Below, piece after piece: positions 45,436 through 54,306 of a stretch of 64,000 nt of DNA. The notes under the pieces are model-generated. The model made no database searches. It was not told where the DNA came from and worked only from the letters and a program-made list of their open reading frames with translations. Positions within the stretch are counted from its first letter, which is position 1; every line of letters starts with the position of its first letter. The translations under genes were made by a program, and so were the position numbers. Source of the stretch: an uncultured Ignavibacteria bacterium (GTDB taxonomy: Bacteria > Bacteroidota > Ignavibacteria > SZUA-365). Where the stretch lies: assembly GCA_913061095.1 (NCBI GenBank), contig CAJXVM010000019.1:1-64000 (forward strand). The letters run 5' to 3'.

Positions 45436-47280
45436 TCAACAATTCATCCTGCCCCCCTCATAGTACCAGACCCAGCCACCATGCAATCCATCCTTCTTGG
45501 CATTTATCCCCAAACGCCTCCGTGCCCGATGAAGTGTAGCTTTCGATATGCCGAGATCCTCTGCTTCAACCTCTCCTACCTTTGCCGGATATAAAGGGTC
45601 TTCCGCAAGTCTGGCCTTGAGAAATTCGACCGCCGTGGATTCAGCTGACTGTCGGTGGATTTCGGCGGGAGCAGGGCCGTACTCCACCCCACCCTGCGTG
45701 ATACCGAGCCCATACCTTTCTCTGTGCTCTGAGAGGTTGGCCTTCACCACGTCTAGCACAAGTTGACCAGCCTGCTCATAAAGAGCCAGAACACTACGTG
45801 CGTGCTGAACAATGGTCGATGAGCCCCGCAGGCGATGCATGGTCATCTTTTCCATGCCCTTCTTCGGCTTACCAAGGTGATGCAGCACCAGAATGGGTTT
45901 GCCGGTATCCCGGGCAATCTCCGCGAGGGGCTTGACGATCCGGAGCATCTTCGCCGAGTTCTCTTCTTCGTTGTGTCCACCGGAGAGCGAGTCAAGGACA
46001 CAGAATACCACATCCTTACGGCTAAGGCTCCTGTGAAGTGCCTCCCGATGCGCAGAGTCCTGCAGGTTAAAATCCGCATAGGGGTCTGTTAATGGACTGA
46101 GTATTCTGTCAACAGGCAGCCGCCACCGCTGTGCGCGGGACCTGTTCAATGTCTGTCCGGCCTCAGTCTCCAGCCAAACCACCTTCTGATTTCCATCGAG
46201 TACCATATCCGAGGGCAGTTCACCATCCGGCATGAAGTCTCCAAGCAGAATCCGACGGCACAGATCCAGGGCTACCATGGATTTCCCGATACCGCTTTCG
46301 CCGCCCATCATTGTAAGCATACCCATCGGGATCATATCCTGCCAAAGCCATCTGACCGTGGGGGATTCAGGGAGGTCCGCCCAAGTGCTTCCCGCGGCTT
46401 CACGGTCGTTGCGGCTTTTCTGCTCGGCCTCCTGCGACCGGGATGAACCGGCCGCCTGTGATTCCCTGTCGGGGCGTGGTAGATCCTCTCTCATCATTTG
46501 CTCATCCGGCGGGACTGTACGGGCGACCGGATCTTCCGTGCCTTGGGAGGAATGCAGTTCGTCAATGCGCACACGCAGCCAGAGAGGAAGCTCTGTGAGC
46601 CGGTTTTCCCATGGCCTACTCGAAAGCTCCCACTTAAGATTTCTGCCTGTCATGTCCAGGCTCGGCGGTACTAATGCAAAGCCACCCTCCGCATTGAGGT
46701 CGACACCCTCTAATAGTTTGCTGCCAGAAGGTATATTACGAGTTGGCATCCGGAAAAAAAGAACGTGCACTCCATCACCGGTCATGCACAGCACCGGGCT
46801 GTCAAGTGCCTTGCCATCTCCTCCAAGGCCTTGCATCGCATGAAAACCTTTGGTTCCGCTGTCTGTCTCGAGGGTAAGGATTCCGGAAGCTTCCCCCGTC
46901 GGTAATGCGATGTTCGCATCGGGCCATCTGCCCCACCACCTTCGGATCTTTTCCGGATCCGTCGAAGCCTCCACCCGCCAGTCGTCTATTCGTGGGTGCC
47001 TGCCGGGGGTGCGGCAGTCCTTTGCTCCACAGCTACAGTAACCGGATTCTGATACTACATGTACCGGAAAGACCGGCCATTTCAGTTCTAATGCATAGAA
47101 CAGTGCGTAGCTGGCCATCTCGGTCTTGCCTCCGGCCATCTCGAAAGGATTGATGGTGCGACCGTCAGGCCACTGGCCGAGATACTGCGGCCCGGCACCA
47201 TTCATACGCGAAACACCGTAGCCAGCAGTACCATCCACCTGCCAAAAATGGGCAACAGGAAAAATGTTGGTGTTTTTCAT
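45436..47280 (-). CDS. primase-polymerase/RepA-like helicase replication protein
   Basis: About 614 aa from the ATG at 47280, which follows GGAGG by seven bases. The N-terminal Prim-Pol domain (residues about 55-210) has YALELKWPVFPVH, a Cys trio, GRHPRIDDW, WPDANIALPTG, the catalytic region LTLETD (usually DxD), TGDGVHVLFF and GVDLNAEGGFALVPPS. A RecA-fold helicase follows, with Walker A GGESGIGKS (about 328) and Walker B VFCVLDS (about 426). The C-terminus is a winged-helix-like domain. Such proteins start and drive replication of plasmids and phage satellites. It is the second gene after the xis-like gene. Confidence 0.88.
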   Translation of the reverse strand: MKNTNIFPVAHFWQVDGTAGYGVSRMNGAGPQYLGQWPDGRTINPFEMAGGKTEMASYALFYALELKWPVFPVHVVSESGYCSCGAKDCRTPGRHPRIDDWRVEASTDPEKIRRWWGRWPDANIALPTGEASGILTLETDSGTKGFHAMQGLGGDGKALDSPVLCMTGDGVHVLFFRMPTRNIPSGSKLLEGVDLNAEGGFALVPPSLDMTGRNLKWELSSRPWENRLTELPLWLRVRIDELHSSQGTEDPVARTVPPDEQMMREDLPRPDRESQAAGSSRSQEAEQKSRNDREAAGSTWADLPESPTVRWLWQDMIPMGMLTMMGGESGIGKSMVALDLCRRILLGDFMPDGELPSDMVLDGNQKVVWLETEAGQTLNRSRAQRWRLPVDRILSPLTDPYADFNLQDSAHREALHRSLSRKDVVFCVLDSLSGGHNEEENSAKMLRIVKPLAEIARDTGKPILVLHHLGKPKKGMEKMTMHRLRGSSTIVQHARSVLALYEQAGQLVLDVVKANLSEHRERYGLGITQGGVEYGPAPAEIHRQSAESTAVEFLKARLAEDPLYPAKVGEVEAEDLGISKATLHRARRRLGINAKKDGLHGGWVWYYEGGRMNC

Positions 47281-47294
47281 CACGTTACCTCCTC

Positions 47295-47552
47295 TCAGCT
47301 GCAGCTGCAGTCTGTGCAGCGAGCGCTGCAGGTGCATGATGGATTCTCGCAGACTGCACCGCCGCCCTCGATCCAGCTGTCGAGGTCCTCGATGCGGAAG
47401 TAGAGTTTCTTTCCCGACGGTTTGAAGGCCCTGATCCGGCCATCTTTCACATGCCGGTAGAGCATAGTCACGGAAATGTTGAGATAATCGGCGGCTTCCC
47501 GGGTGGATAGTGGCCTTCTGATCGTGCAGTTTTGTTCATTCATAGTGTTCAT
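47295..47552 (-). CDS. excisionase/AlpA-like HTH protein
   Basis: 85 aa from the ATG at 47552, chosen because AAGGAG stands seven bases before it. The core LSTREAADYLNISVTMLYRHVKDGRIRAFKPSGKKLYFRIEDLDSWIE is the MerR-like helix-turn-helix of excisionase/AlpA proteins. The end is Cys-rich (CENPSCTCSARCTDCSC), which is unusual and may bind metal. It stands 14 bp before the replication gene, so both are probably co-transcribed. Likely roles are directing excision by the integrase or switching on the replication gene. The 389-bp gap on its other side reaches the CRISPR array and holds only a hairpin. Confidence 0.85.
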   Translation of the reverse strand: MNTMNEQNCTIRRPLSTREAADYLNISVTMLYRHVKDGRIRAFKPSGKKLYFRIEDLDSWIEGGGAVCENPSCTCSARCTDCSCS

Positions 47553-47863
47553 GGAAGAACTCCTTTGCATGGGATGCCTCCGCGCGGTGGATACTTGAAT
47601 TAGGGTAATGGACAAAATGAGTCCACGCGGCGTGCATCATGTACCGCAAAGTACTATCAGAAAACAGCCAAGTTGAATCCGTCCCTGTGCTGTTCCTTTC
47701 AGTGAGGATATTTTTTTTTGGCTGGGCGATCCGGCTGCGGGCAGAATGCATGGACAGATCGCGACGGCCTGAATTGCGGGAAGGCTGGGAGGTTTGCAGG
47801 AAATCTTGATGCAGCAGTCCTGTAGACCAGAGAGGTGTTCGGAAGTTGGCACATAGCAATAAA

Positions 47864-47888
47864 CCCTGCCCCACGAAGGGTGACAGGG
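47864..47888 (-). terminator. possible terminator of the CRISPR transcript
   Basis: CCCTG and CAGGG arms enclose an inner CCCA/GGGT stem. On the minus strand the hairpin is followed by TTTATT. It is 54 bp past the leader-distal repeat. Confidence 0.5.
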
Positions 47889-47941
47889 CTAAGAGGAAGC
47901 CAAGGTTATTTGAAGTTTGGTTGCCGAAGAATGGGTGCTAG

Positions 47942-48485
47942 CTACCAGCTTTCATCCAATGGCCATGAAGGAAGGACATCTGATGCAGCCGGAGCCGCCG
48001 CCGTCTCTTTCCAGTGCCAGCTTTCATCCAATGGCCATGAAGGAAGGACCGTTGAAGGTTGAACGTGTGAATAGACCATCGTGGTTTGTGCCAGCTTTCA
48101 TCCAATGGCCATGAAGGAAGGACCTGGACTGGAACAAGCGCATGGTCCCGGTCGTGATCGTGCCAGCTTTCATCCAATGGCCATGAAGGAAGGACGGGGC
48201 GACCTGGTGGTTGACGAAGCCCTCGCAAATTCGTGCCAGCTTTCATCCAATGGCCATGAAGGAAGGACACCTGTGCCGATCTCGGCATCCGTTGCGCCAC
48301 CAAGTGCCAGCTTTCATCCAATGGCCATGAAGGAAGGACATGTAGTCGAGGACATGGGGAAGGCGAGAGACCTATTGTGCCAGCTTTCATCCAATGGCCA
48401 TGAAGGAAGGACTTTGAGGCATTCAAGATCCGCGTTTCAGAGGTCAACGGTGCCAGCTTTCATCCAATGGCCATGAAGGAAGGAC
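47942..48485 (-). CRISPR. type V-B CRISPR array, 8 repeats and 7 spacers
   Basis: 36-bp repeats start at 47942, 48014, 48088, 48160, 48233, 48304, 48377 and 48450, with spacers of 36, 38, 36, 37, 35, 37 and 37 bp. In the guide direction (minus strand) the repeat begins GTCCTTCC and ends GAAAGCTGGCAC; the TGGCAC end matches the GTGGCAC ending known for type V-B repeats. Seven repeats are identical. The one at 47942 has changes in its last three guide-sense bases, which marks the leader-distal end and confirms transcription towards lower coordinates. The repeat has an internal stem (TTCAT / ATGAA). Confidence 0.98.
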
Positions 48486-48680
48486 CGCAGCCCCTGTAAC
48501 CTACGCGATGCATGCAGGTTGTGTGATTGAATACGAGCAGTCTGTAATCAAGCGAAGAGAAATGACAGAACACTAGCATGAGCGAGGGGGAACCTCCAAT
48601 TTCAGGGTCAATGGCCGAACGAGCAGCCCGGGGTGGTGATGGCCAATGCAGCTGCTCGCATGCATTACGTCAAAGAACAA
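48486..48680 (-). promoter_or_regulatory. CRISPR leader region
   Basis: 195 bp between the tracrRNA anti-repeat and the first leader-proximal repeat, with no open frame of note. New spacers should enter at 48485. No convincing promoter hexamers were identified, so the array could be read from here or through the tracrRNA region. Confidence 0.6.
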
Positions 48681-48766
48681 CCAATGGATAAAAACCATCA
48701 GTGGGTGGCGGGTCTTTTCAACAGCCGTGGCACTGCCACTGAATCCGACGCAGCCCTGTAGGCTGC
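48681..48766 (-). ncRNA. tracrRNA for Cas12b
   Basis: Read on the minus strand: a 6-bp hairpin GCAGCC / GGCTGC (48766-48750), then CAGTGG (48741-48736), then GTGCCA (48733-48728), an internal hairpin, CCACTG (48704-48699), and finally the anti-repeat (48697-48681). CAGTGG pairs with CCACTG. GTGCC pairs with the GGCAC end of the repeat. The anti-repeat pairs with 16 of 17 repeat bases starting CCATTGG, four of the pairs being G-U. This order (5' hairpin, long-range stem, short pairing, hairpin, long anti-repeat) is that of known Cas12b tracrRNAs, and the place between cas2 and the array also fits. Confidence 0.85.
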
Positions 48767-48797
48767 ACATGCAGGATGTGAAATTCTGACAAAGAAA

Positions 48798-49097
48798 TCA
48801 ATAGATCATATCAGATTTATGGGACAGAATCAGCCGAGTGCCGAGGACCTGCCACTGCTCAGGAAGAGATGCTCTCGCCCCGTCGACCGTCCCAAGGGTG
48901 ATCAATATGACCTGGTCCTCTTTGTGGTGAATGATGTCCTTTATCTTTTCCATCAGAACGACCTTATCCTTTTCCGAAAGCTGACACAGGAATACCGAAT
49001 ACTGGACATGGTCGCCATACCCGCGCAGCAGCCTGAACATGTGGCGCAGCCGGGTGTCATCAGCAATGTCGTAAGCCACCAAGACAAAACTCCGCAT
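48798..49097 (-). CDS. cas2: CRISPR-associated endoribonuclease/adaptation protein Cas2
   Basis: A 99-aa ferredoxin-fold protein. The start FVLVAYDIADDTRLRHMFRLLRGYGDHVQYSVFLCQL is the Cas2 signature, with the conserved Asp after the first strand. It forms the central dimer of the Cas1-Cas2 spacer integrase. It starts three bases after the cas4-cas1 stop on the same strand. The gene's end is 31 bp from the start of the tracrRNA hairpin. Confidence 0.97.
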   Translation of the reverse strand: MRSFVLVAYDIADDTRLRHMFRLLRGYGDHVQYSVFLCQLSEKDKVVLMEKIKDIIHHKEDQVILITLGTVDGARASLPEQWQVLGTRLILSHKSDMIY

Positions 49098-49100
49098 GGT

Positions 49101-50828
49101 TCACCTCGTTGTCAATGGCCGATAGTCAGTCAATTCTCCTGTCAGGTACCTACCGAAGAGTCTTGCTTCGAGCGTGAAGATCCGCCGGTAACTCAACCGG
49201 TACCCGAAACTGGGATGAGTGACCATCTCGTCAACCCGCCGTTCATATGCCTTGATCCATTTCTTCTTTGCATGAGGCTTCATTGCGCAGTACTGATCAG
49301 TTATCACAAAATCTTCCTGAGTGAATGTACCCTCGTTAACAGCACGGAGGACTGCTGAGTCCACCACGAGGGGACGGAAGGCTTCCATCAGATCAAGCGC
49401 CAGAGCAGGGCGCCCGGCAACTGTGGCATGGAAAAAACCAAACATAGGATCCATCCCACAACCATGAATGGCTGAGATGAAATCTCTGAGAAGCATCGTG
49501 TACCCGTATGAAAGCATTGCATTGATTGGATCATGAGGTGGCCTCCGGTTCCGGCTTTTCATCTGAAAGCCTTCTGCGGCCTTGGACTGGAACAGTTGTG
49601 GATACATCTCCCAGTACCTCTTCGCGGCATACCCCTCAATTCCACGCAGGGAATCTGCATCAGTGGCCTCAAGTGCATTCCGCATACATGCACGCAGCGC
49701 CCTCAAAACTGCGGTATTCGCTTCACTACCATTCCTTCTGATAAATACCCGCTGATTCTCAATTTTTGCAAGAATGATGTTCCTGGTGATGCAAAGGCAT
49801 TGTGGTGTGTCATCGCACACTGAGTACTGCCGACGGCGAAGCTCGACTTTCTTCTCAAGGGGCTTGGCCGTGATGGCCCTAATCCATCCACCGGTTGTCA
49901 ACCATGTGATATTGATGCCGCGATCGGTAAGCGCCAGCATCAACGATGTAGATAGCTGGACCTGTCCCCAACAGCAAACATGCGCTACGTCTTTGATGGG
50001 CACAAAAGTGACTGGCTCATCCGGCACGACAATCCTCATGGACTCACCGGATTTCCCGGCCGATGTGCCCGGCGTAAGCAGATGAAGAATCCCCTCGTCG
50101 TCTCTGCCCGGAAAGAGTTGCCTCGGTTCCGCAAGCACACCGCTTAGACAGGACGTTTCATCCGGCAGGCAGACATGATTCATGGAACAACGGATGCATT
50201 TCTTGGAATCCACGAGGGGTCCCGGCATAGGTGCAGCAGCCATGCCATGCGTCTGATCGATGACATGCCGCAGCGCCATCTCGAGGCTGGGATCCCATTG
50301 TATCTCCACCAGCTTCCTGCTGCCCCTGTAGTATATCCGTCCTACATTGCATTGATGCCCGGTCTCTCGAAGGAGCGCAATTTGTCCAGCAAGTTGGATC
50401 TGGTCATTTGGCCATGCCGAGGCTTTCAACGACGCAGGCCCGATGAAGAATGGAGCATCCCCCGATGGCGCTTCACCTTTTTTCACCTCAACCGGGATTT
50501 GCTCTGTTCCTTCATCAAGAATTACATCAAACTTGCCATGGATCCCGAGGATCTCTGAATAAAGAGTCATCTCATTGACCATGCCCTCTGGCCATGGAGT
50601 CTCTTCATTGCCTTCCTCCAGTGTCCCCTCCCGCTTGCCAGCGGATCGAACCGCCTTCGACCTGCTCAACCTTTTCCTGTGGGCGATGCGGCCGGTAATC
50701 GTATCAACATTCTCCTCGAACAGTTCCTGCACATACATCAGGTGGAACAATCTTGGGCAGTATACATACTCATTCAGGCCGCGCAGCGGGGTGCTGAATG
50801 TTTCCCCGGATTCAGAGGCGGAGTTCAT
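49101..50828 (-). CDS. cas4-cas1: Cas4-Cas1 fusion protein
   Basis: 575 aa from the ATG at 50828, which overlaps the end of cas12b by 17 bp. The Cas4 part (1-225) has Cys24 in YCPR, Asp101 in GKFDVIL, Glu114 and Lys116 in VEVKKG, and Cys211/214/220 in KKCIRCSMNHVC: the RecB-like nuclease site and a four-Cys Fe-S site. The Cas1 part (about 265-575) has the metal-binding residues Glu398 (RGIEGYAAKRY), His467 (GFFHA) and Asp479 (LALDLMEAFRP). The fused protein trims prespacers, selects them by PAM and integrates them. This fusion is typical of type V-B (also seen in some I-U systems). All key residues are present. Confidence 0.97.
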   Translation of the reverse strand: MNSASESGETFSTPLRGLNEYVYCPRLFHLMYVQELFEENVDTITGRIAHRKRLSRSKAVRSAGKREGTLEEGNEETPWPEGMVNEMTLYSEILGIHGKFDVILDEGTEQIPVEVKKGEAPSGDAPFFIGPASLKASAWPNDQIQLAGQIALLRETGHQCNVGRIYYRGSRKLVEIQWDPSLEMALRHVIDQTHGMAAAPMPGPLVDSKKCIRCSMNHVCLPDETSCLSGVLAEPRQLFPGRDDEGILHLLTPGTSAGKSGESMRIVVPDEPVTFVPIKDVAHVCCWGQVQLSTSLMLALTDRGINITWLTTGGWIRAITAKPLEKKVELRRRQYSVCDDTPQCLCITRNIILAKIENQRVFIRRNGSEANTAVLRALRACMRNALEATDADSLRGIEGYAAKRYWEMYPQLFQSKAAEGFQMKSRNRRPPHDPINAMLSYGYTMLLRDFISAIHGCGMDPMFGFFHATVAGRPALALDLMEAFRPLVVDSAVLRAVNEGTFTQEDFVITDQYCAMKPHAKKKWIKAYERRVDEMVTHPSFGYRLSYRRIFTLEARLFGRYLTGELTDYRPLTTR

Positions 50829-53800
50829 CGCTACTCTGCCTCTCGAGGGACACCTTTTGCATCTCCTGCCATATCCTGTCACGAGTTGAAGACCAGAAGA
50901 CCTTTGATGGGATCCATCTGTTGCTCTCGAACAAAATGCCTGAGGGATCCCGGAAGAAGGTCTCCCGGCGGGTCCCGGCTTCCTCTGGCATGTCCGCAAG
51001 CAGTTCATCGAGTTCTCCGTCTTCCGCCCGGGCCTTCCCTTCGGCCGCTTTCGTGCCCTTTTTCCTGCCCGCCCTGGTCATAACGTAGGATACCCCATCG
51101 TCGGCGGGTGTGAGGTGAAATTCCCCTTTGCCATTCTCGAGCTGCTGGAGAGCACCGAGAAGCCGTGCGCCGGGAGTATGGTCGAGATGGTAGCCGCCAT
51201 CTTCTCCCACCGCGAGGCAGGTGATCCGGCTTGCCTCTCCGCAACGGGTCCAGAAGCGGCGCTGAAGATTCTGCGCAGCGTTGATGTCGGCATGGATCAC
51301 CCGCAGCTTTTCGTCAGCCCCAAAGCTTGCGAACAGTTCTCCTCCGCGCCACGGAACCATCATGCCCGGACGTATCACCCAGCGCAATGCCTCCCGGGCC
51401 TTCTCGGCATTACCATGGAACGAGGGGCCGAGCATCCATCCGAGCTCCGCGGCGAGGTACGGGCGGGGAAGTTCATCGGCGAAATCTTCCGCCGTCAGTA
51501 CCCGGCAACGAACACCCGGCGCACCGCTGCTGGCGTGGAACCGGCTGCTGAATCCGGCAGCCGTGGTTTCCGTGATGATCCCGTAGAGTTCTGCCTGCAT
51601 GGTGGTCTCGGCGGAGATCTCCCGGTGGTTCCACTTCATCAGCTGCGAGTTCTCCCGCCGGGGCCTGTCGACCCGAAAGCGGTACCGCGCCAGGTCTTCG
51701 AACAGGATCAACCGACATGGTGCGAAACGCTGCTGCCAGCCGGGACCATCGGGATTGGTTAGATAGCCGCGTGCGGCCTGCACCAGAAGGTCCGCCCCGG
51801 TTTTCGTGCGGTCCTCTTTCAGCTTGTTGATGTGCCGGAGCAGTCCAGCGGCCACGGTGCCATGCTCCGCCCGGTTCAGGCGGTTGATCTCGCCGAACTT
51901 CCTGCCGTGGAGACTCCAGCTCATGATCAGCCGGCGGACCGAGTCGAGGTACTCGATGGCCCACACGGACTTGCCGCCGTTGTAGGCCCTCTTCTCGCGC
52001 CGCTCCTGCCATGAAGAGGACTTGCCCCGCGTGGCCCGCCTCCATTCGCCGAATCGTTGGGAAAGCTGCTTCTCGGCCATAGCATGAAACTGCTGGCACC
52101 GCTGCATCCAAAGTTCAGGCGTGCTGCGAAAGCTGGTGTCCCTGAGTCCCTCGTAATCCTCCCGCCGGAATCCCGGCACATCGTCATCCGCGACTCCGTC
52201 ACCGGCTGGCATTGCTTCGAGCAGTGCTCCAAGCTGCGCATCCCTTTCCTGGTCGTTGTCCTCCGCTCCCAGCTGCAGCATGCGCCGGAGCAGCCGCATG
52301 TCGCGGCGAAGGGCCCGGACCTGACCGGCGGCTTCCCTCCTTGCGCTCTCCTCCCGGGTGGTCGTGGCTTCGCCCGGCAGCCGGAGGGTAAAGCTGCGCT
52401 CATGCAGGGCCCAGAGCTTCCGCGGATCGTTCTCTTCCCTGCCGTCTGCCGCAGGAAAAGCCAGGCCTTTCTCCGGTCGACCCTCGACGAGTTCGAACAC
52501 CGAACATGCGGCGAATGAACGGAGCCCGAGATCCACCGACAGCACCCGCAGGCCCGCCCGGATCTTGTCACGGTACTTGCTCTTGTTCGACAGCGCCGTG
52601 TTGAAGTGATGCACTTCCGGCGGCGTCTGAATCCTTCCCCTGCCGTCGAGCCATTCCTCCGGCGCCTTGGTGTGCACATCGAGCGTGAGTTTGAACCACA
52701 CCGGACCGATTCTGCCGCTTTCCAGCTGCTCCTCTTTCCGACGGGGCTCCTCGATATATGGCCGGTCAAAAAGGATTTCCGCACCGCCGGCTTCCCCTTC
52801 GAAGTCCTGATGGGCGGAACGGTATTGGAGCAGCATCTTTTTCCCGTCCCTGCTCAGAGTGAGATCGGAAAGCTGTCCACTCGGGGCCAGACGGCAGAGG
52901 TGTTCCTCCTCGGTGAGACCACCGTTGTCATTTCGATTCAGGAGCTTGATGCGCAGGAGCAGCTTCTCTCCGGCTGTTTCGAGGGCATAGTTGCGAAGGT
53001 TGGACCCGCCCGGAGCCTCGTACATGATCCATCGCGGATGCAGGCGGGAATCGGCGAACGTCATGAGGGAAAATTCCTGCCTGCGGCTCAGCAGCAGGTG
53101 CGCCATGTTGATCTTGACGAAGGGCACGACGGCATCGTCCTCCCGCCAGAGGTGTTCCCTGCCCTCGGCAGCGAGCCATCGGAAGAAATCCGGATCCCCG
53201 AATCCGCCGCGGAGCCGGGATTGCAGCTGCGCGAGGATCTCCATCCGGGACGCGGCGTCCTTGCCCTTCTGGAGCCAGTCCTGCCTGATCTGGTCCCAGG
53301 CGCGGATGCTTCGGCTGCCGATGCGGAACGGCCGGTCGTCGCTGGCGAGAGCCACCTCCTTGAGCCTTTCGTGGCGGGCGCGTTCGTACTCCCGCAGGAC
53401 ATCGAACACGGACTTGAGGTGGACATGCTCTTCGATGAGGGCATTGTATGCAGCCGCGGCGGCGTTGTGTTCCGCCTTGGTGTTGTGGTTCCAGCTTTCC
53501 CATGACAGAAGATGCGCAATGGCGAGACGCATGGCGAGGCGGTCCCAAACGCTGACGCCCTTTCCTCCGGAATTGAGCTTCATGCGGAAATGCGGCAGCA
53601 CGAGCGGCAGCAGACCGAGGCGCTTGAGTTCCCTAATGACCGGGGCATTCCCTCTTTCGATTTCCCGGCGTTTCTTCTCCTGGTCCTCAATAAATGCATC
53701 CTGCCAGTCCTGACCGTTGCGTAGGCGCCTGACCCACGCGGGAGGACTGCCGGTGGCGGATAGGAGCGGCAAGGCTTCCACCGACTGCAGCCATGCAGCC

Positions 53801-54306
53801 GATGCTTCCTTCCACCCCGGCTCCTCCTGCTCCTTAAGGTGGACCCATTTCGGCGGGGGATCCAGCACCTTGGCATAGACCGAAAGTCCGCCCTCACTCT
53901 CCGGATCCATCATCGGGCTGACCCACGCCCCGGAGGCCTGCGCATCGCCTGTCAGCGGCGATCCGTTCTCGTCTACCAGACAGGATGGCACCAGCTTCTC
54001 GTAGAGCACACGTAGGGCCTTGAGTACTTCCCGGTCGGTGCCCTTTCCTTCCGATCCGTTCTGCTTCTGCGCCGCCCGTCCCATCGACAGCGCCTCAGCA
54101 GTACATTTGTCGGCAGCGACATGCGCGGGTTCATCCCCGCCATCCGTCGTCCAGTACTGATCCTGTCTGCACAGCAGCAGCATGCGCTCTATCTGCTGAA
54201 CAGCCACATTCAATTCCGCGTGCGTCGTCCATAGTGCCCTGCGAAGAGCCAGAGTGCTTTCGCTCTTCCCGAGCACCAACTTCAGATTGATCGTTCTGGT
54301 CGGCAT
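50812..54306 (-). CDS. cas12b: type V-B effector nuclease Cas12b (C2c1)
   Basis: An 1164-aa protein, slightly longer than the about 1130 aa of the Alicyclobacillus enzyme. RuvC-I VLSVDLGLRSFAACSVFEL gives Asp592; RuvC-II RLILFEDLARYRF gives Glu870; RuvC-III VIHADINAAQNLQRR gives Asp1007. Further matches to known Cas12b are the N-terminus INLKLVLGKSE, LSWESWN, the Nuc-side GFSSRFHASSGAPGVRC and the late FFRDPSGI. A single RuvC site cuts both DNA strands next to a T-rich PAM under crRNA:tracrRNA guidance. No HNH domain. It is the first gene of the cas operon, and a terminator at 54568 separates it from the upstream gene. Confidence 0.97.
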   Translation of the reverse strand: MPTRTINLKLVLGKSESTLALRRALWTTHAELNVAVQQIERMLLLCRQDQYWTTDGGDEPAHVAADKCTAEALSMGRAAQKQNGSEGKGTDREVLKALRVLYEKLVPSCLVDENGSPLTGDAQASGAWVSPMMDPESEGGLSVYAKVLDPPPKWVHLKEQEEPGWKEASAAWLQSVEALPLLSATGSPPAWVRRLRNGQDWQDAFIEDQEKKRREIERGNAPVIRELKRLGLLPLVLPHFRMKLNSGGKGVSVWDRLAMRLAIAHLLSWESWNHNTKAEHNAAAAAYNALIEEHVHLKSVFDVLREYERARHERLKEVALASDDRPFRIGSRSIRAWDQIRQDWLQKGKDAASRMEILAQLQSRLRGGFGDPDFFRWLAAEGREHLWREDDAVVPFVKINMAHLLLSRRQEFSLMTFADSRLHPRWIMYEAPGGSNLRNYALETAGEKLLLRIKLLNRNDNGGLTEEEHLCRLAPSGQLSDLTLSRDGKKMLLQYRSAHQDFEGEAGGAEILFDRPYIEEPRRKEEQLESGRIGPVWFKLTLDVHTKAPEEWLDGRGRIQTPPEVHHFNTALSNKSKYRDKIRAGLRVLSVDLGLRSFAACSVFELVEGRPEKGLAFPAADGREENDPRKLWALHERSFTLRLPGEATTTREESARREAAGQVRALRRDMRLLRRMLQLGAEDNDQERDAQLGALLEAMPAGDGVADDDVPGFRREDYEGLRDTSFRSTPELWMQRCQQFHAMAEKQLSQRFGEWRRATRGKSSSWQERREKRAYNGGKSVWAIEYLDSVRRLIMSWSLHGRKFGEINRLNRAEHGTVAAGLLRHINKLKEDRTKTGADLLVQAARGYLTNPDGPGWQQRFAPCRLILFEDLARYRFRVDRPRRENSQLMKWNHREISAETTMQAELYGIITETTAAGFSSRFHASSGAPGVRCRVLTAEDFADELPRPYLAAELGWMLGPSFHGNAEKAREALRWVIRPGMMVPWRGGELFASFGADEKLRVIHADINAAQNLQRRFWTRCGEASRITCLAVGEDGGYHLDHTPGARLLGALQQLENGKGEFHLTPADDGVSYVMTRAGRKKGTKAAEGKARAEDGELDELLADMPEEAGTRRETFFRDPSGILFESNRWIPSKVFWSSTRDRIWQEMQKVSLERQSSDELRL

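Noticed and set aside
47536-47874. 112-codon minus-strand frame upstream of the xis-like gene
   Set aside because: It overlaps the xis start and its ribosome site, and has no family resemblance.
47938-48447. Open frames running through the CRISPR array
   Set aside because: They translate the repeat itself (HGHWMKAGT / SFHPMAMKEG) over and over; not protein coding.
49101-51008. Longer start for the Cas4-Cas1 fusion at 51008
   Set aside because: The extra 60 residues overlap cas12b by nearly 200 bp and lack Cas4 similarity; ATG 50828 starts just before the Cas4 motif.
52606-53505. 299-codon + strand frame inside cas12b
   Set aside because: Antisense shadow of the Cas12b coding sequence; no start context or domain.
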